NCBI GenBank assembly: GCA_023399355.1
Contig: JAEWQC010000118.1
Location: forward strand, 1-12,312
DNA from: Bacillota bacterium
GTDB taxonomy: Bacteria; Bacillota; Clostridia; Acetivibrionales; DTU013
Direction: 5' to 3'
Length of the DNA: 12,312 bases
The translations under genes and the position numbers were made by a program. Shown one piece after another: positions 1 to 5,917 of this stretch; positions within the stretch are counted from its first letter, which is position 1, and each line of letters starts with the position of its first letter. The notes below the pieces were generated by a model. The model ran no database searches and was not told where the DNA came from. It saw only the letters and a program-made list of their open reading frames with translations.

Positions 1-661
1 CATCGGCGAGGGTATCAATGATGAAGTGAAAAAAGCGGTTCTGGAAGCGGCGGAGGTATTTAGAAGGCTGGGAGCGATCTGCGAGGAATGTTCCCTGCCT
101 GTCACGGAATATGCGATACCGGCCTACTATCTGGTTTCCTCGGCAGAGGCCAGCTCGAACCTTGCCAGATATGACGGGATCAAATATGGGTACAGAGCTG
201 AGAAATACACCGATCTATTGGATCTTTACAAACAGACGAGGAGCGAAGGCTTCGGTCCGGAAGTGAAGAGAAGAATCATGCTTGGAACCTATGCATTGAG
301 CTCGGGGTATTATGATGCCTATTATAAAAAGGCGCTGCAGGTACGTACGTTGATCAGGAAGGGTTTTGATGAAGCTTTCTCGAAGTTTGATGTGATACTG
401 GGACCGACAGCGCCGACTACAGCATATAAAATAGGCGAAAAAGCAGATGACCCGCTGGCAATGTATCTGGGAGATATTTATACGGTATCCGTGAATATTG
501 CCGGATTGCCGGGACTTGTACTGCCGTGCGGGTTTGATACGGATGGCATGCCGGTTGGACTTCAGCTTATTGGAAAACCATTCGACGAAAGTCGGCTGCT
601 TCAAGCCGGGTATACCTTCGAACAAAATACCGGTTACCATTTAAACAGACCGGTACTGTGA
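1..661 (+). CDS. gatA: Asp/Glu-tRNA amidotransferase subunit A, 3' part (5' end outside window)
   Basis: GatA is the amidase subunit of the GatCAB complex. It releases ammonia from glutamine, which GatB uses to amidate Glu-tRNA(Gln) or Asp-tRNA(Asn) in the cytoplasm. The reading frame is open from base 2, so the gene enters from the left; about 219 C-terminal residues of a usual 480-490 are present. The fragment carries late amidase-signature features: a GPTAPTTAYKIGEK segment, then VNIAGLPGLVLPCGF and GMPVGLQLIGKPFDE near the end, which are typical of GatA. The catalytic Lys-Ser-Ser triad lies upstream and cannot be checked. The GTG at 26 is internal and not a start, because the codons before it (reading IGEGINDE) also fit GatA. 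The next gene in the same direction is gatB, 120 bases on, so a gatCAB operon is likely. Confidence 0.96.
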   Translation, partial: IGEGINDEVKKAVLEAAEVFRRLGAICEECSLPVTEYAIPAYYLVSSAEASSNLARYDGIKYGYRAEKYTDLLDLYKQTRSEGFGPEVKRRIMLGTYALSSGYYDAYYKKALQVRTLIRKGFDEAFSKFDVILGPTAPTTAYKIGEKADDPLAMYLGDIYTVSVNIAGLPGLVLPCGFDTDGMPVGLQLIGKPFDESRLLQAGYTFEQNTGYHLNRPVL

Positions 662-662
662 T

Positions 663-703
663 TTGCAAAAAGTTTCAAATGGAAAGTAGTACGGTTTTTG
701 CAA
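663..703. repeat. Perfect 9-bp inverted repeat between gatA and gatB
   Basis: TTGCAAAAA at 663-671 is the exact reverse complement of TTTTTGCAA at 695-703, with a 23-base spacer. In RNA it would form a hairpin right after the gatA stop. There is no U-tract after the 3' arm, so it is not a standard terminator on the plus strand. A processing site, a weak attenuator or a protein-binding site are all possible; the function is unknown. Confidence 0.5.
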
Positions 704-781
704 TAAAGGTTCATGGAAGGTAAGCACAAGTACCAGCTGCTTAAAACCTTTTTTGCAGTATCTATATATGAGGTGAAGGAT

Positions 782-2212
782 ATGGATTACGAAATAGTGA
801 TGGGTCTGGAGATCCATGCGGAGCTCTCGACAAAATCAAAAATATACTGCGGCTGCTCAACGAAATTCGGTGGCGAGCCCAATACGCACTGCTGCCCGAT
901 ATGTACCGGAATGCCGGGTGTGCTGCCCGTTTTGAACAAAAGTGTCGTGGAGTATGCCGTGAAAGCCGGTCTTGCCATGGGCTGCGACATTTTACAATTC
1001 AGCAAGCAGGACAGGAAGAACTACTTCTACCCTGATCTGCCGAAAGCATACCAGGTATCCCAGTTTGACCTGCCGCTTTGCAAGGGCGGATATGTTGAGA
1101 TAGAAACCGGTGGTGTCCGTAAAAAAATAGGCATTACGAGAATACATATAGAGGAAGATGCGGGAAAGCTCATGCATGATGAGTGGGAAACCGGCACTCT
1201 TGTGGATTACAACAGGTGCGGCGTACCTCTGATAGAGATCGTTTCGGAGCCTGATATGAGGTCGCCGGAAGAAGCAAAGGCTTTCGTGGAAAACGTAAGG
1301 GCAATCCTGGAATACCTGGAGGTTTGTGACTGCAAGATGGAGGAGGGATCTCTGAGGGCAGACGTCAATCTTTCCGTAAGGCCGATGGGAAGCACTACCT
1401 TCGGTACAAGGACGGAAATGAAGAATCTGAACTCCTTCCGCTCAATTCTTCGTGCTGCTGAGAATGAGGCACACAGGCAGATCCAGGAAATCGAAGACGG
1501 CGGCAAAATTATTCAGGAGACCAGACGTTGGGATGATACAAAGGGTTACAGTTGTGCGATGAGAAGCAAGGAAGAAGCGCATGATTACCGCTATTTCCCG
1601 GAGCCGGATCTGGTGCCGGTCGTAGTGGATGACGAATGGCTGGGTCGTATCAGGGCTTCACTCCCCGAACTTCCTGCAGCGCGCAGGGAAAGGTATATCA
1701 AGGAATTCAACCTTCCGGAATATGACGCAGGTCTGCTTACCTCCTCCAAAAACCTCGCAGACTTTTTCGAGGATGCCGTAAAGGGAAGCAGTAATATAAA
1801 AGCAGTCAGCAACTGGATTATGGGTGAAATGATGCGGATCATGAAAGAAAAAGAAATGGAAGCCGGTGCCGTACCATTTCCAGGAAGATATCTGGCACAG
1901 CTGGTTTCATTGATAGACAAGGGTACGATCAGCGGGACGATTGCCAGAAAGGTCTTTGAGAAAATGTTCGAAAGCGGCAAAGAACCAAGCCTTATTGTTA
2001 AAGAGGAAGGCATGGAGGTCGTAAGTGATGAAGGTGCTCTGGCCGGTACCGTGAGAAAGATACTCGAAGCCAATCCGCAGTCCGTCGCCGACTTTAAAAG
2101 CGGCAAGGAGAAGGCATTCGGCTTCCTGGTTGGCCAGGCTATGCGTGAGATGAAGGGTAAGGCAGATCCGCAGACGATTAACAAGCTGTTGAAGGATGAA
2201 CTTGCAAAATAA
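782..2212 (+). CDS. gatB: Asp/Glu-tRNA amidotransferase subunit B
   Basis: GatB binds mischarged Glu-tRNA(Gln)/Asp-tRNA(Asn), phosphorylates the side chain with ATP and amidates it with ammonia delivered from GatA. The protein is 476 residues, the normal length. It opens with the family sequence VMGLEIHAEL (6-15), followed by a cysteine-rich zinc-site region (C23, C25, C37, C38, C41) and PGVLPVLN. The family signature LVDYNRCGVPLIEIVSEPD follows. The C-terminal part, ending AMREMKGKADPQTINKLL, is the YqeY-like tRNA-binding tail. The start is set at ATG 782 because AGGTGAAGG lies at 771-779 and the protein then begins exactly where homologues do. The frame is open back to an ATG at 713, but those 23 residues look like untranslated leader. 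A strong terminator follows about 135 bases after the stop. Confidence 0.97.
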   Translation: MDYEIVMGLEIHAELSTKSKIYCGCSTKFGGEPNTHCCPICTGMPGVLPVLNKSVVEYAVKAGLAMGCDILQFSKQDRKNYFYPDLPKAYQVSQFDLPLCKGGYVEIETGGVRKKIGITRIHIEEDAGKLMHDEWETGTLVDYNRCGVPLIEIVSEPDMRSPEEAKAFVENVRAILEYLEVCDCKMEEGSLRADVNLSVRPMGSTTFGTRTEMKNLNSFRSILRAAENEAHRQIQEIEDGGKIIQETRRWDDTKGYSCAMRSKEEAHDYRYFPEPDLVPVVVDDEWLGRIRASLPELPAARRERYIKEFNLPEYDAGLLTSSKNLADFFEDAVKGSSNIKAVSNWIMGEMMRIMKEKEMEAGAVPFPGRYLAQLVSLIDKGTISGTIARKVFEKMFESGKEPSLIVKEEGMEVVSDEGALAGTVRKILEANPQSVADFKSGKEKAFGFLVGQAMREMKGKADPQTINKLLKDELAK

Positions 2213-2244
2213 AGAGCAACAATATGCATTAAATCAACAGAGTG

Positions 2245-2259
2245 ACTTGTGGGGCAAGT
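2245..2259 (+). repeat. Small hairpin ACTTG/CAAGT after gatB
   Basis: ACTTG at 2245-2249 and CAAGT at 2255-2259 flank a five-base loop. It sits inside a longer potential pairing of GAGCAA (2214-2219) with TTGCTC (2263-2268), so the RNA just after the gatB stop could fold into a long arm capped by this hairpin. No known RNA family is recognised. Confidence 0.35.
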
Positions 2260-2265
2260 TCATTG

Positions 2266-2294
2266 CTCCTGAAAGATTTTACTTAGTTCAGGAG
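2266..2294 (+). repeat. Perfect 8-bp inverted repeat CTCCTGAA/TTCAGGAG
   Basis: CTCCTGAA (2266-2273) pairs perfectly with TTCAGGAG (2287-2294) across a 13-base loop. TTCAGGAG occurs again at 2351-2358 inside the downstream terminator stem, so the first arm could pair with either copy. That is the arrangement of an attenuator, but no regulated gene is obvious. Confidence 0.5.
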
Positions 2295-2303
2295 ATCACA
2301 GGC

Positions 2304-2433
2304 GGGGACATGGGGACAGGCACATTGACCGGAATGAGTTTGCAGAGAGCTTCAGGAGTTTAAAACCTGAGGCTCTTTTTTACATTAGCGGGACAGGGAC
2401 ATGGCTCTTTTAAAATTTAGTTATTTGTCCCCC
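2304..2433. repeat. Cluster of GGGACA/TGTCCC motifs
   Basis: GGGGACA occurs at 2304-2310 and 2312-2318, GGGACA at 2390-2395 and 2396-2401, and the inverse TGTCCCCC at 2426-2433. The last two can pair, followed by a T-rich stretch. The pattern recalls the short palindromic extragenic repeats found in many clostridia. That origin is inference; copies elsewhere in the genome cannot be seen here. Confidence 0.4.
2346..2381 (+). terminator. Rho-independent terminator after gatB
   Basis: AGAGCTTCAGG (2346-2356) pairs with CCTGAGGCTCT (2366-2376) as an 11-bp stem with a single G-U pair and a nine-base loop. A run of six T follows (2376-2381). This fits the end of the gat operon transcript. Confidence 0.85.
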
Positions 2434-2485
2434 ATTCTTTTTTCCTGTTCAGATAGCATTTTTTACAGGTTTTATCAAACGCATC

Positions 2486-2510
2486 TTGTATACAATAAAC
2501 GTTTTGTATA
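2486..2510. promoter_or_regulatory. Operator-like palindrome overlapping the pta promoter
   Basis: TTGTATACAA (2486-2495) is a perfect 10-base palindrome lying exactly on the -35 box. Its right half TATACAA (2489-2495) is repeated in inverse as TTGTATA at 2504-2510, running into the -10. A dimeric repressor bound here would block RNA polymerase. Such T-GTATAC-A cores are seen for some GntR-type regulators, but no regulator gene lies in the window, so the factor is unknown. Confidence 0.45.
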
Positions 2511-2514
2511 TAAT
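2486..2514 (+). promoter_or_regulatory. Probable sigma-A promoter of pta-ackA
   Basis: A perfect -10 TATAAT (2509-2514) is placed 17 bases after a weak -35 TTGTAT (2486-2491), about 130 bases upstream of the pta start. It lies in an AT-rich stretch downstream of the gatB terminator, so pta-ackA is probably transcribed separately from gatAB. The -35 matches the consensus at only three of six bases, so an activator may be needed. Confidence 0.65.
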
Positions 2515-2587
2515 AGTGGTGGCTGGGAAATGCTTGGTATAAGCTGATGATAGAACCTGGTAATAATTATTTTGAGAGTAGTTAATT

Positions 2588-2620
2588 TGAATTTGGGTAA
2601 AATGATGATATCCAAATTCA
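2588..2620 (+). promoter_or_regulatory. Leader hairpin before the pta ribosome binding site
   Basis: TGAATTTGG (2588-2596) and CCAAATTCA (2612-2620) form a perfect 9-bp stem with a 15-base loop. If two bases bulge, TTAAT on the left can also pair with ATTAA on the right. The stem ends nine bases before the AAAGGGG ribosome binding site at 2629-2635. It could stabilise the mRNA 5' end or modulate translation; nothing in it matches a riboswitch I know. Confidence 0.5.
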
Positions 2621-2642
2621 TTAATATGAAAGGGGTCCTATA

Positions 2643-3635
2643 ATGAATTTTCTTGAACAAATAAGTAAACGGGCAAAGAGTGACATCAAAACAATCGTAT
2701 TACCCGAAAGCTCAGACATCAGAACAATAAAGGCTGCTGCGATGGTGCAGGAACAAGGCCTTGCACGTATAGTTCTTGTCGGAAAGGAAAACGAGATCAA
2801 AAAACTTGCGGGAGACCTTGATATATCCAAAGCAAGGATCGTTGATCCGGAAACTTCTCCAAAATTTGAAGAATATGCAGGCGCTTTTTATGAGATGAGG
2901 AAGGCAAAGGGCATTACGCCTGAAAAAGCTCGCGAAATCGTAAAGGATGAACTTTACTGGGGTGTTATGATGGTTAAGATGGGTGAAGCCGACGGCATGG
3001 TCTCCGGTGCCATTCATTCAACTTCAGATACTTTGCGTCCGGCACTTCAGATTCTAAAGACTGCACCCGGTACAAAGCTTGTTTCAGCATTCTTTGTCAT
3101 GGTTGTGCCGAATTGCGAATACGGAAGCAACGGAACCTTTATTTATGCCGACAGCGGTCTTGTCGAGAACCCGAATGCGGATGAGCTTTCAGAGATTGCA
3201 ATTGCCTCTGCGAAAACTTTCAAGAACCTGGTGCAGGCTGAACCTATGGTGGCTATGCTTTCGTATTCAACATACGGCAGTGCAAAGAGCATCCTGACGG
3301 AGAAAGTTGTAGAGGCCACAAGGCTTGCCAAAGAAAAAGCTCCGGATATCATACTTGACGGGGAGCTTCAGGTTGACGCGGCACTGGTTCCTGAAGTCGG
3401 GGCATCAAAGGCCAAGGGCAGCCCGGTCGCAGGAAAGGCAAACGTACTGGTATTCCCTGATCTGAATGGTGGAAATATTGCATACAAGCTTACCCAGAGA
3501 TTAGCGAAGGCTGAAGCCTACGGACCAATCACACAGGGTATTGCAAAGCCTGTAAACGATCTCTCAAGAGGCTGCAGCGCGGAAGATATTGTCGGAGTCG
3601 TAGCAATTACTGCCGTTCAGGCACAGATTAAATAA
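2643..3635 (+). CDS. pta: Phosphate acetyltransferase
   Basis: Pta converts acetyl-CoA and phosphate to acetyl phosphate and CoA, the first step of acetate formation with ATP gain. The protein has 330 residues, matching the short single-domain enzyme of clostridia and Methanosarcina and lacking the N-terminal regulatory domains of E. coli Pta. Residues known from Methanosarcina thermophila Pta are present one position lower: R86, R132, S308, R309 and D315, the last three in PVNDLSRGCSAEDIV. Other hallmarks are the ADGMVSGAIHSTSDTLRPAL block around 117-135 and PVAGKANVLVFPDLNGGNIAYKL in the last quarter. AAAGGGG lies seven bases before the ATG. ackA follows after only 13 bases, so the two are co-transcribed and work consecutively. 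Confidence 0.97.
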   Translation: MNFLEQISKRAKSDIKTIVLPESSDIRTIKAAAMVQEQGLARIVLVGKENEIKKLAGDLDISKARIVDPETSPKFEEYAGAFYEMRKAKGITPEKAREIVKDELYWGVMMVKMGEADGMVSGAIHSTSDTLRPALQILKTAPGTKLVSAFFVMVVPNCEYGSNGTFIYADSGLVENPNADELSEIAIASAKTFKNLVQAEPMVAMLSYSTYGSAKSILTEKVVEATRLAKEKAPDIILDGELQVDAALVPEVGASKAKGSPVAGKANVLVFPDLNGGNIAYKLTQRLAKAEAYGPITQGIAKPVNDLSRGCSAEDIVGVVAITAVQAQIK

Positions 3636-3648
3636 AGGGGTAGAAAAG

Positions 3649-4845
3649 ATGAAAATTCTAGTTATCAATACGGGCAGTTCATCGTTAAAATATCAACTGA
3701 TCGATATGCAAAACGAGTCGGTACTGGCAAAAGGCCTTTGCGACAGGATCGGGATAGACAACTCCTTTATCAAGCATACTAAAATCGGTGCTGATACGGT
3801 GGTTATAGAAAAGGACCTGACAACACACAAGGCTGCAATAAAGGAAGTTATCAAGGCACTGACGGATTCGAAAATCGGTGTCATACAAGAGATGTCTGAG
3901 ATATCTGCAGTCGGTCACCGCGTGGTTCATGGCGGAGAAAAGTTCAGTGCATCTGTTATCATTGATGAAAACGTCCTGCAGGGGATAAGGGACTGCATCG
4001 AACTCGCACCGCTGCACAACCCGCCAAACATCACAGGTATCGAAGCATGCAGAAACATCATGCCGGCTACGCCGATGGTAGCGGTTTTTGATACGGCGTT
4101 CCACCAGACTCTGCCCAAATATGCATATCTTTATGCGCTGCCCTATGATGTCTATGAGAAGCATGGCGTAAGGAAATATGGATTCCATGGGACCTCACAC
4201 AAATATGTGGCCGAGAGGGCAGCGAAAATGCTGGGGAAGCCGCTTGAGCAATTGAAGCTGATATCCTGCCATCTCGGAAATGGCGCAAGTATTTGCGCCG
4301 TAAAATACGGTAAATCCGTAGAGACAAGCATGGGCTACACTCCGTTGGACGGTCTGGCCATGGGCACAAGAAGCGGCTCGATCGATCCGGCTATTGTTAA
4401 AACCCTGATGGAGAAAGAGAATATGAGCATTAAGGAAGTTGACGAGTATCTCAATAAAAAGTCAGGCGTACTTGGAATCTCAGGTGTAAGCAGTGACTTC
4501 AGAGATATACATGCTGCTATTGATGAAGGAAATGAAAGAGCACAACTGGCGATAGACATATTCTGCTACAGGGTGAAAAAATTCATTGGTGAATACATGG
4601 CGGTTGAAAATGGTGTCGATGCAATCATATTCACGGCAGGCATCGGTGAGAACAATGATATTGTCAGAAAAAATTCCTTGAGCAATCTTGAACAGCTGGG
4701 TATCGTTGTTGACTGGGAAAAGAACAAAATAAAGGGGAAGGAAATTGATATCAGCGCACCCGGTACAAAGGTGAAAACCCTTGTTATACCGACGAATGAG
4801 GAACTTGCAATTGCAAGGGAAACCCTCACGCTCACGGCAAAATAA
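3649..4845 (+). CDS. ackA: Acetate kinase
   Basis: AckA transfers the phosphate of acetyl phosphate to ADP, giving acetate and ATP in the cytoplasm. The 398-residue length is typical. The N-terminus has the ASKHA-fold phosphate loop VINTGSSSLKYQL. Catalytic and binding residues fall at the same numbers as in the Methanosarcina enzyme: R91 (in GHRVVHGGEKF), D148 (FDTAFHQTLP), H180 (YGFHGTSHKYV), R241 (GTRSGSIDP) and E384 (PTNEELAIARET). The nucleotide-binding motifs CHLGNGAS and FTAGIGENN are also present. An AAGGGG ribosome binding site lies in the pta-ackA gap at 3635-3640. No clear terminator follows the stop, so some read-through into the DUF177-rpmF unit is possible even though that unit has its own promoter. 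Confidence 0.98.
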   Translation: MKILVINTGSSSLKYQLIDMQNESVLAKGLCDRIGIDNSFIKHTKIGADTVVIEKDLTTHKAAIKEVIKALTDSKIGVIQEMSEISAVGHRVVHGGEKFSASVIIDENVLQGIRDCIELAPLHNPPNITGIEACRNIMPATPMVAVFDTAFHQTLPKYAYLYALPYDVYEKHGVRKYGFHGTSHKYVAERAAKMLGKPLEQLKLISCHLGNGASICAVKYGKSVETSMGYTPLDGLAMGTRSGSIDPAIVKTLMEKENMSIKEVDEYLNKKSGVLGISGVSSDFRDIHAAIDEGNERAQLAIDIFCYRVKKFIGEYMAVENGVDAIIFTAGIGENNDIVRKNSLSNLEQLGIVVDWEKNKIKGKEIDISAPGTKVKTLVIPTNEELAIARETLTLTAK

Positions 4846-4909
4846 GGACTGTGAAAACATCGGGATACATACCTGTGATCGTTACGGGATAAATGCTCAG
4901 CAATTTGCC

Positions 4910-4938
4910 TTGACAATACTGGCATTAGTTAGTATAAT
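4910..4938 (+). promoter_or_regulatory. Consensus sigma-A promoter of DUF177-rpmF
   Basis: TTGACA (4910-4915) and TATAAT (4933-4938) are both perfect consensus hexamers with the ideal 17-base spacer. Transcription should start near 4945, giving a leader of about 25 bases before the ATG at 4971. Such a strong promoter suits a ribosomal protein gene. Confidence 0.9.
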
Positions 4939-4970
4939 ATCATTTGTCGCGGATTTAAGGGGTATTGTTT

Positions 4971-5462
4971 ATGAAGGTTGATTTATCAGATATCATAAGG
5001 ATAAACGGAGCTTCAAAGGAGCTTGACTTCGAAGAAGAACCATCCGAAATGGAACCTGCAGAAGGGTGTTTACTGGATGGGAAGTTATCCTTTATCGGTA
5101 CTTTGACCAATACAAACGGTATCCTGCAGCTCAATGGACGTCTGAAGGCTGTCTACAGCAGTGAATGCTATCGCTGTCTGGGTGCAGTGAAAAAAGAGAT
5201 GAATCTGAAGATAAACGAAAACTTTATCAACAGTGGAGAAGACGAACAATCCGACATGTATGCTTTCGAAGGAAAAAACCTTGACATCGGCAAGGCACTT
5301 AACGACAATATTATTTTAAACCTTCCAATGAAGCAATTGTGTTCAAATGATTGCAAAGGCTTATGCATTACTTGTGGTGCAAACCTCAATGAAACGCAGT
5401 GCAATTGCAATAATCATGAAATAGATTCACGCATGGAAGGTCTGGGCAAGTATTTCGAATAA
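4971..5462 (+). CDS. DUF177 (YceD-like) protein
   Basis: This is a DUF177 family member. The family is found next to rpmF in most bacteria, and the E. coli and plant members are linked to 23S rRNA metabolism; the exact molecular job is unknown. The 163-residue protein has a CYRC pair (C66, C69) in the middle and a C-terminal cysteine cluster (C124, C128, C132, C135, C144, C146) in the typical LCxxDCKGLCxxCGxNLN arrangement, which suggests metal binding. The ATG at 4971 is chosen because AAGGGG (4957-4962) is eight bases upstream; an in-frame TTG at 4965 is too close to that site. It is preceded by the promoter at 4910-4938 and followed 36 bases later by rpmF, so the two should be co-expressed. 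Confidence 0.92.
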   Translation: MKVDLSDIIRINGASKELDFEEEPSEMEPAEGCLLDGKLSFIGTLTNTNGILQLNGRLKAVYSSECYRCLGAVKKEMNLKINENFINSGEDEQSDMYAFEGKNLDIGKALNDNIILNLPMKQLCSNDCKGLCITCGANLNETQCNCNNHEIDSRMEGLGKYFE

Positions 5463-5498
5463 TTATGATATACGCTTTTTATCAGGGAGGTGTTGAAT

Positions 5499-5681
5499 AT
5501 GGCAAACCCAAAACGCAAATGGTCCAAGGCCAGAACAGGAAAAAGAAGGTCTCAGTGGAAATTGTCACAGCCGAATTTAGTCAGCTGTCCGCAATGTCAT
5601 GAATTGAAGGCTCCCCACGTAGTTTGCAAGGAATGTGGATTCTATGATGGCAAGGAAGTCGTTAAGGAAGCTGAAAAGTAG
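5499..5681 (+). CDS. rpmF: 50S ribosomal protein L32
   Basis: L32 is a small protein of the large ribosomal subunit. The 60 residues start with MANPKRKWSKARTGKRRSQW, the very basic N-terminus of bacterial L32, and continue into a zinc ribbon with CPQC (C30, C33) and CKEC (C43, C46). It is therefore the zinc-binding form rather than the cysteine-free form some bacteria switch to under zinc shortage. AGGGAGGTG at 5484-5492 is a very strong ribosome binding site six bases before the ATG. The frame also offers GTG and TTG codons at 5490 and 5493, but these overlap that site and would add residues absent from homologues. A strong terminator follows the stop. Confidence 0.97.
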   Translation: MANPKRKWSKARTGKRRSQWKLSQPNLVSCPQCHELKAPHVVCKECGFYDGKEVVKEAEK

Positions 5682-5719
5682 TATTATGAAGCTATATGGA
5701 ATAATTACTATATAGACGA

Positions 5720-5748
5720 AAGAGGCTGTCTGCAAAGACAGTCTTTTT
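5720..5748 (+). terminator. Rho-independent terminator after rpmF
   Basis: A 12-bp stem (5720-5731 with 5736-5747, two G-U pairs) is closed by a GCAA tetraloop of the stable GNRA type and ends in TTTTT. It should end the DUF177-rpmF transcript efficiently, so the downstream DUF512 gene needs its own promoter, which I could not identify. Confidence 0.92.
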
Positions 5749-5776
5749 GTGTGCTATGCAGCAAGCGAAGTTGGAC

Positions 5777-5806
5777 TTCCGGAGAGTGGAGAAGAGACTA
5801 CCGGAA
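5777..5806. repeat. Inverted repeat TTCCGG/CCGGAA upstream of the DUF512 gene
   Basis: TTCCGG (5777-5782) and CCGGAA (5801-5806) are perfect inverse copies 18 bases apart, in the 236-base gap between rpmF and the DUF512 gene. It may be an RNA stem or a protein site, or chance at this length. The gap contains no other recognisable element apart from the rpmF terminator and the ribosome binding site at 5907-5912. Confidence 0.25.
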
Positions 5807-5917
5807 AGACAGAAATCGGATACTGTAAGAGCAGAGGGCAGATAGGCTTTTGTTGTTTGCAGCTTCGAAATGTCCTCCTCTGATGTTAGAGCCAATAGAC
5901 ACACATGGAGGTAATAA

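Larger units (their letters stand above)
2213..2642. other. 430-base gene-free region between gatB and pta
   Basis: No credible gene is seen on either strand. The left half (2213-2381) is rich in inverted repeats and ends in a rho-independent terminator. The middle (2304-2433) carries GGGACA motifs in both orientations. The right half is AT-rich and holds the pta promoter (2486-2514), an overlapping palindrome and a leader hairpin. The individual elements are listed separately. Confidence 0.8.

Noticed and set aside
713..781. N-terminal extension of GatB from the ATG at 713
   Set aside because: Homologues begin at about MDYEIVMGLEIHAEL, and AGGTGAAGG sits just before the ATG at 782; the extension has no good ribosome binding site.
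2475..2660. A 61-codon minus-strand open frame over the pta promoter
   Set aside because: It overlaps the promoter, the leader hairpin and the pta start; no ribosome binding site or family resemblance was seen.
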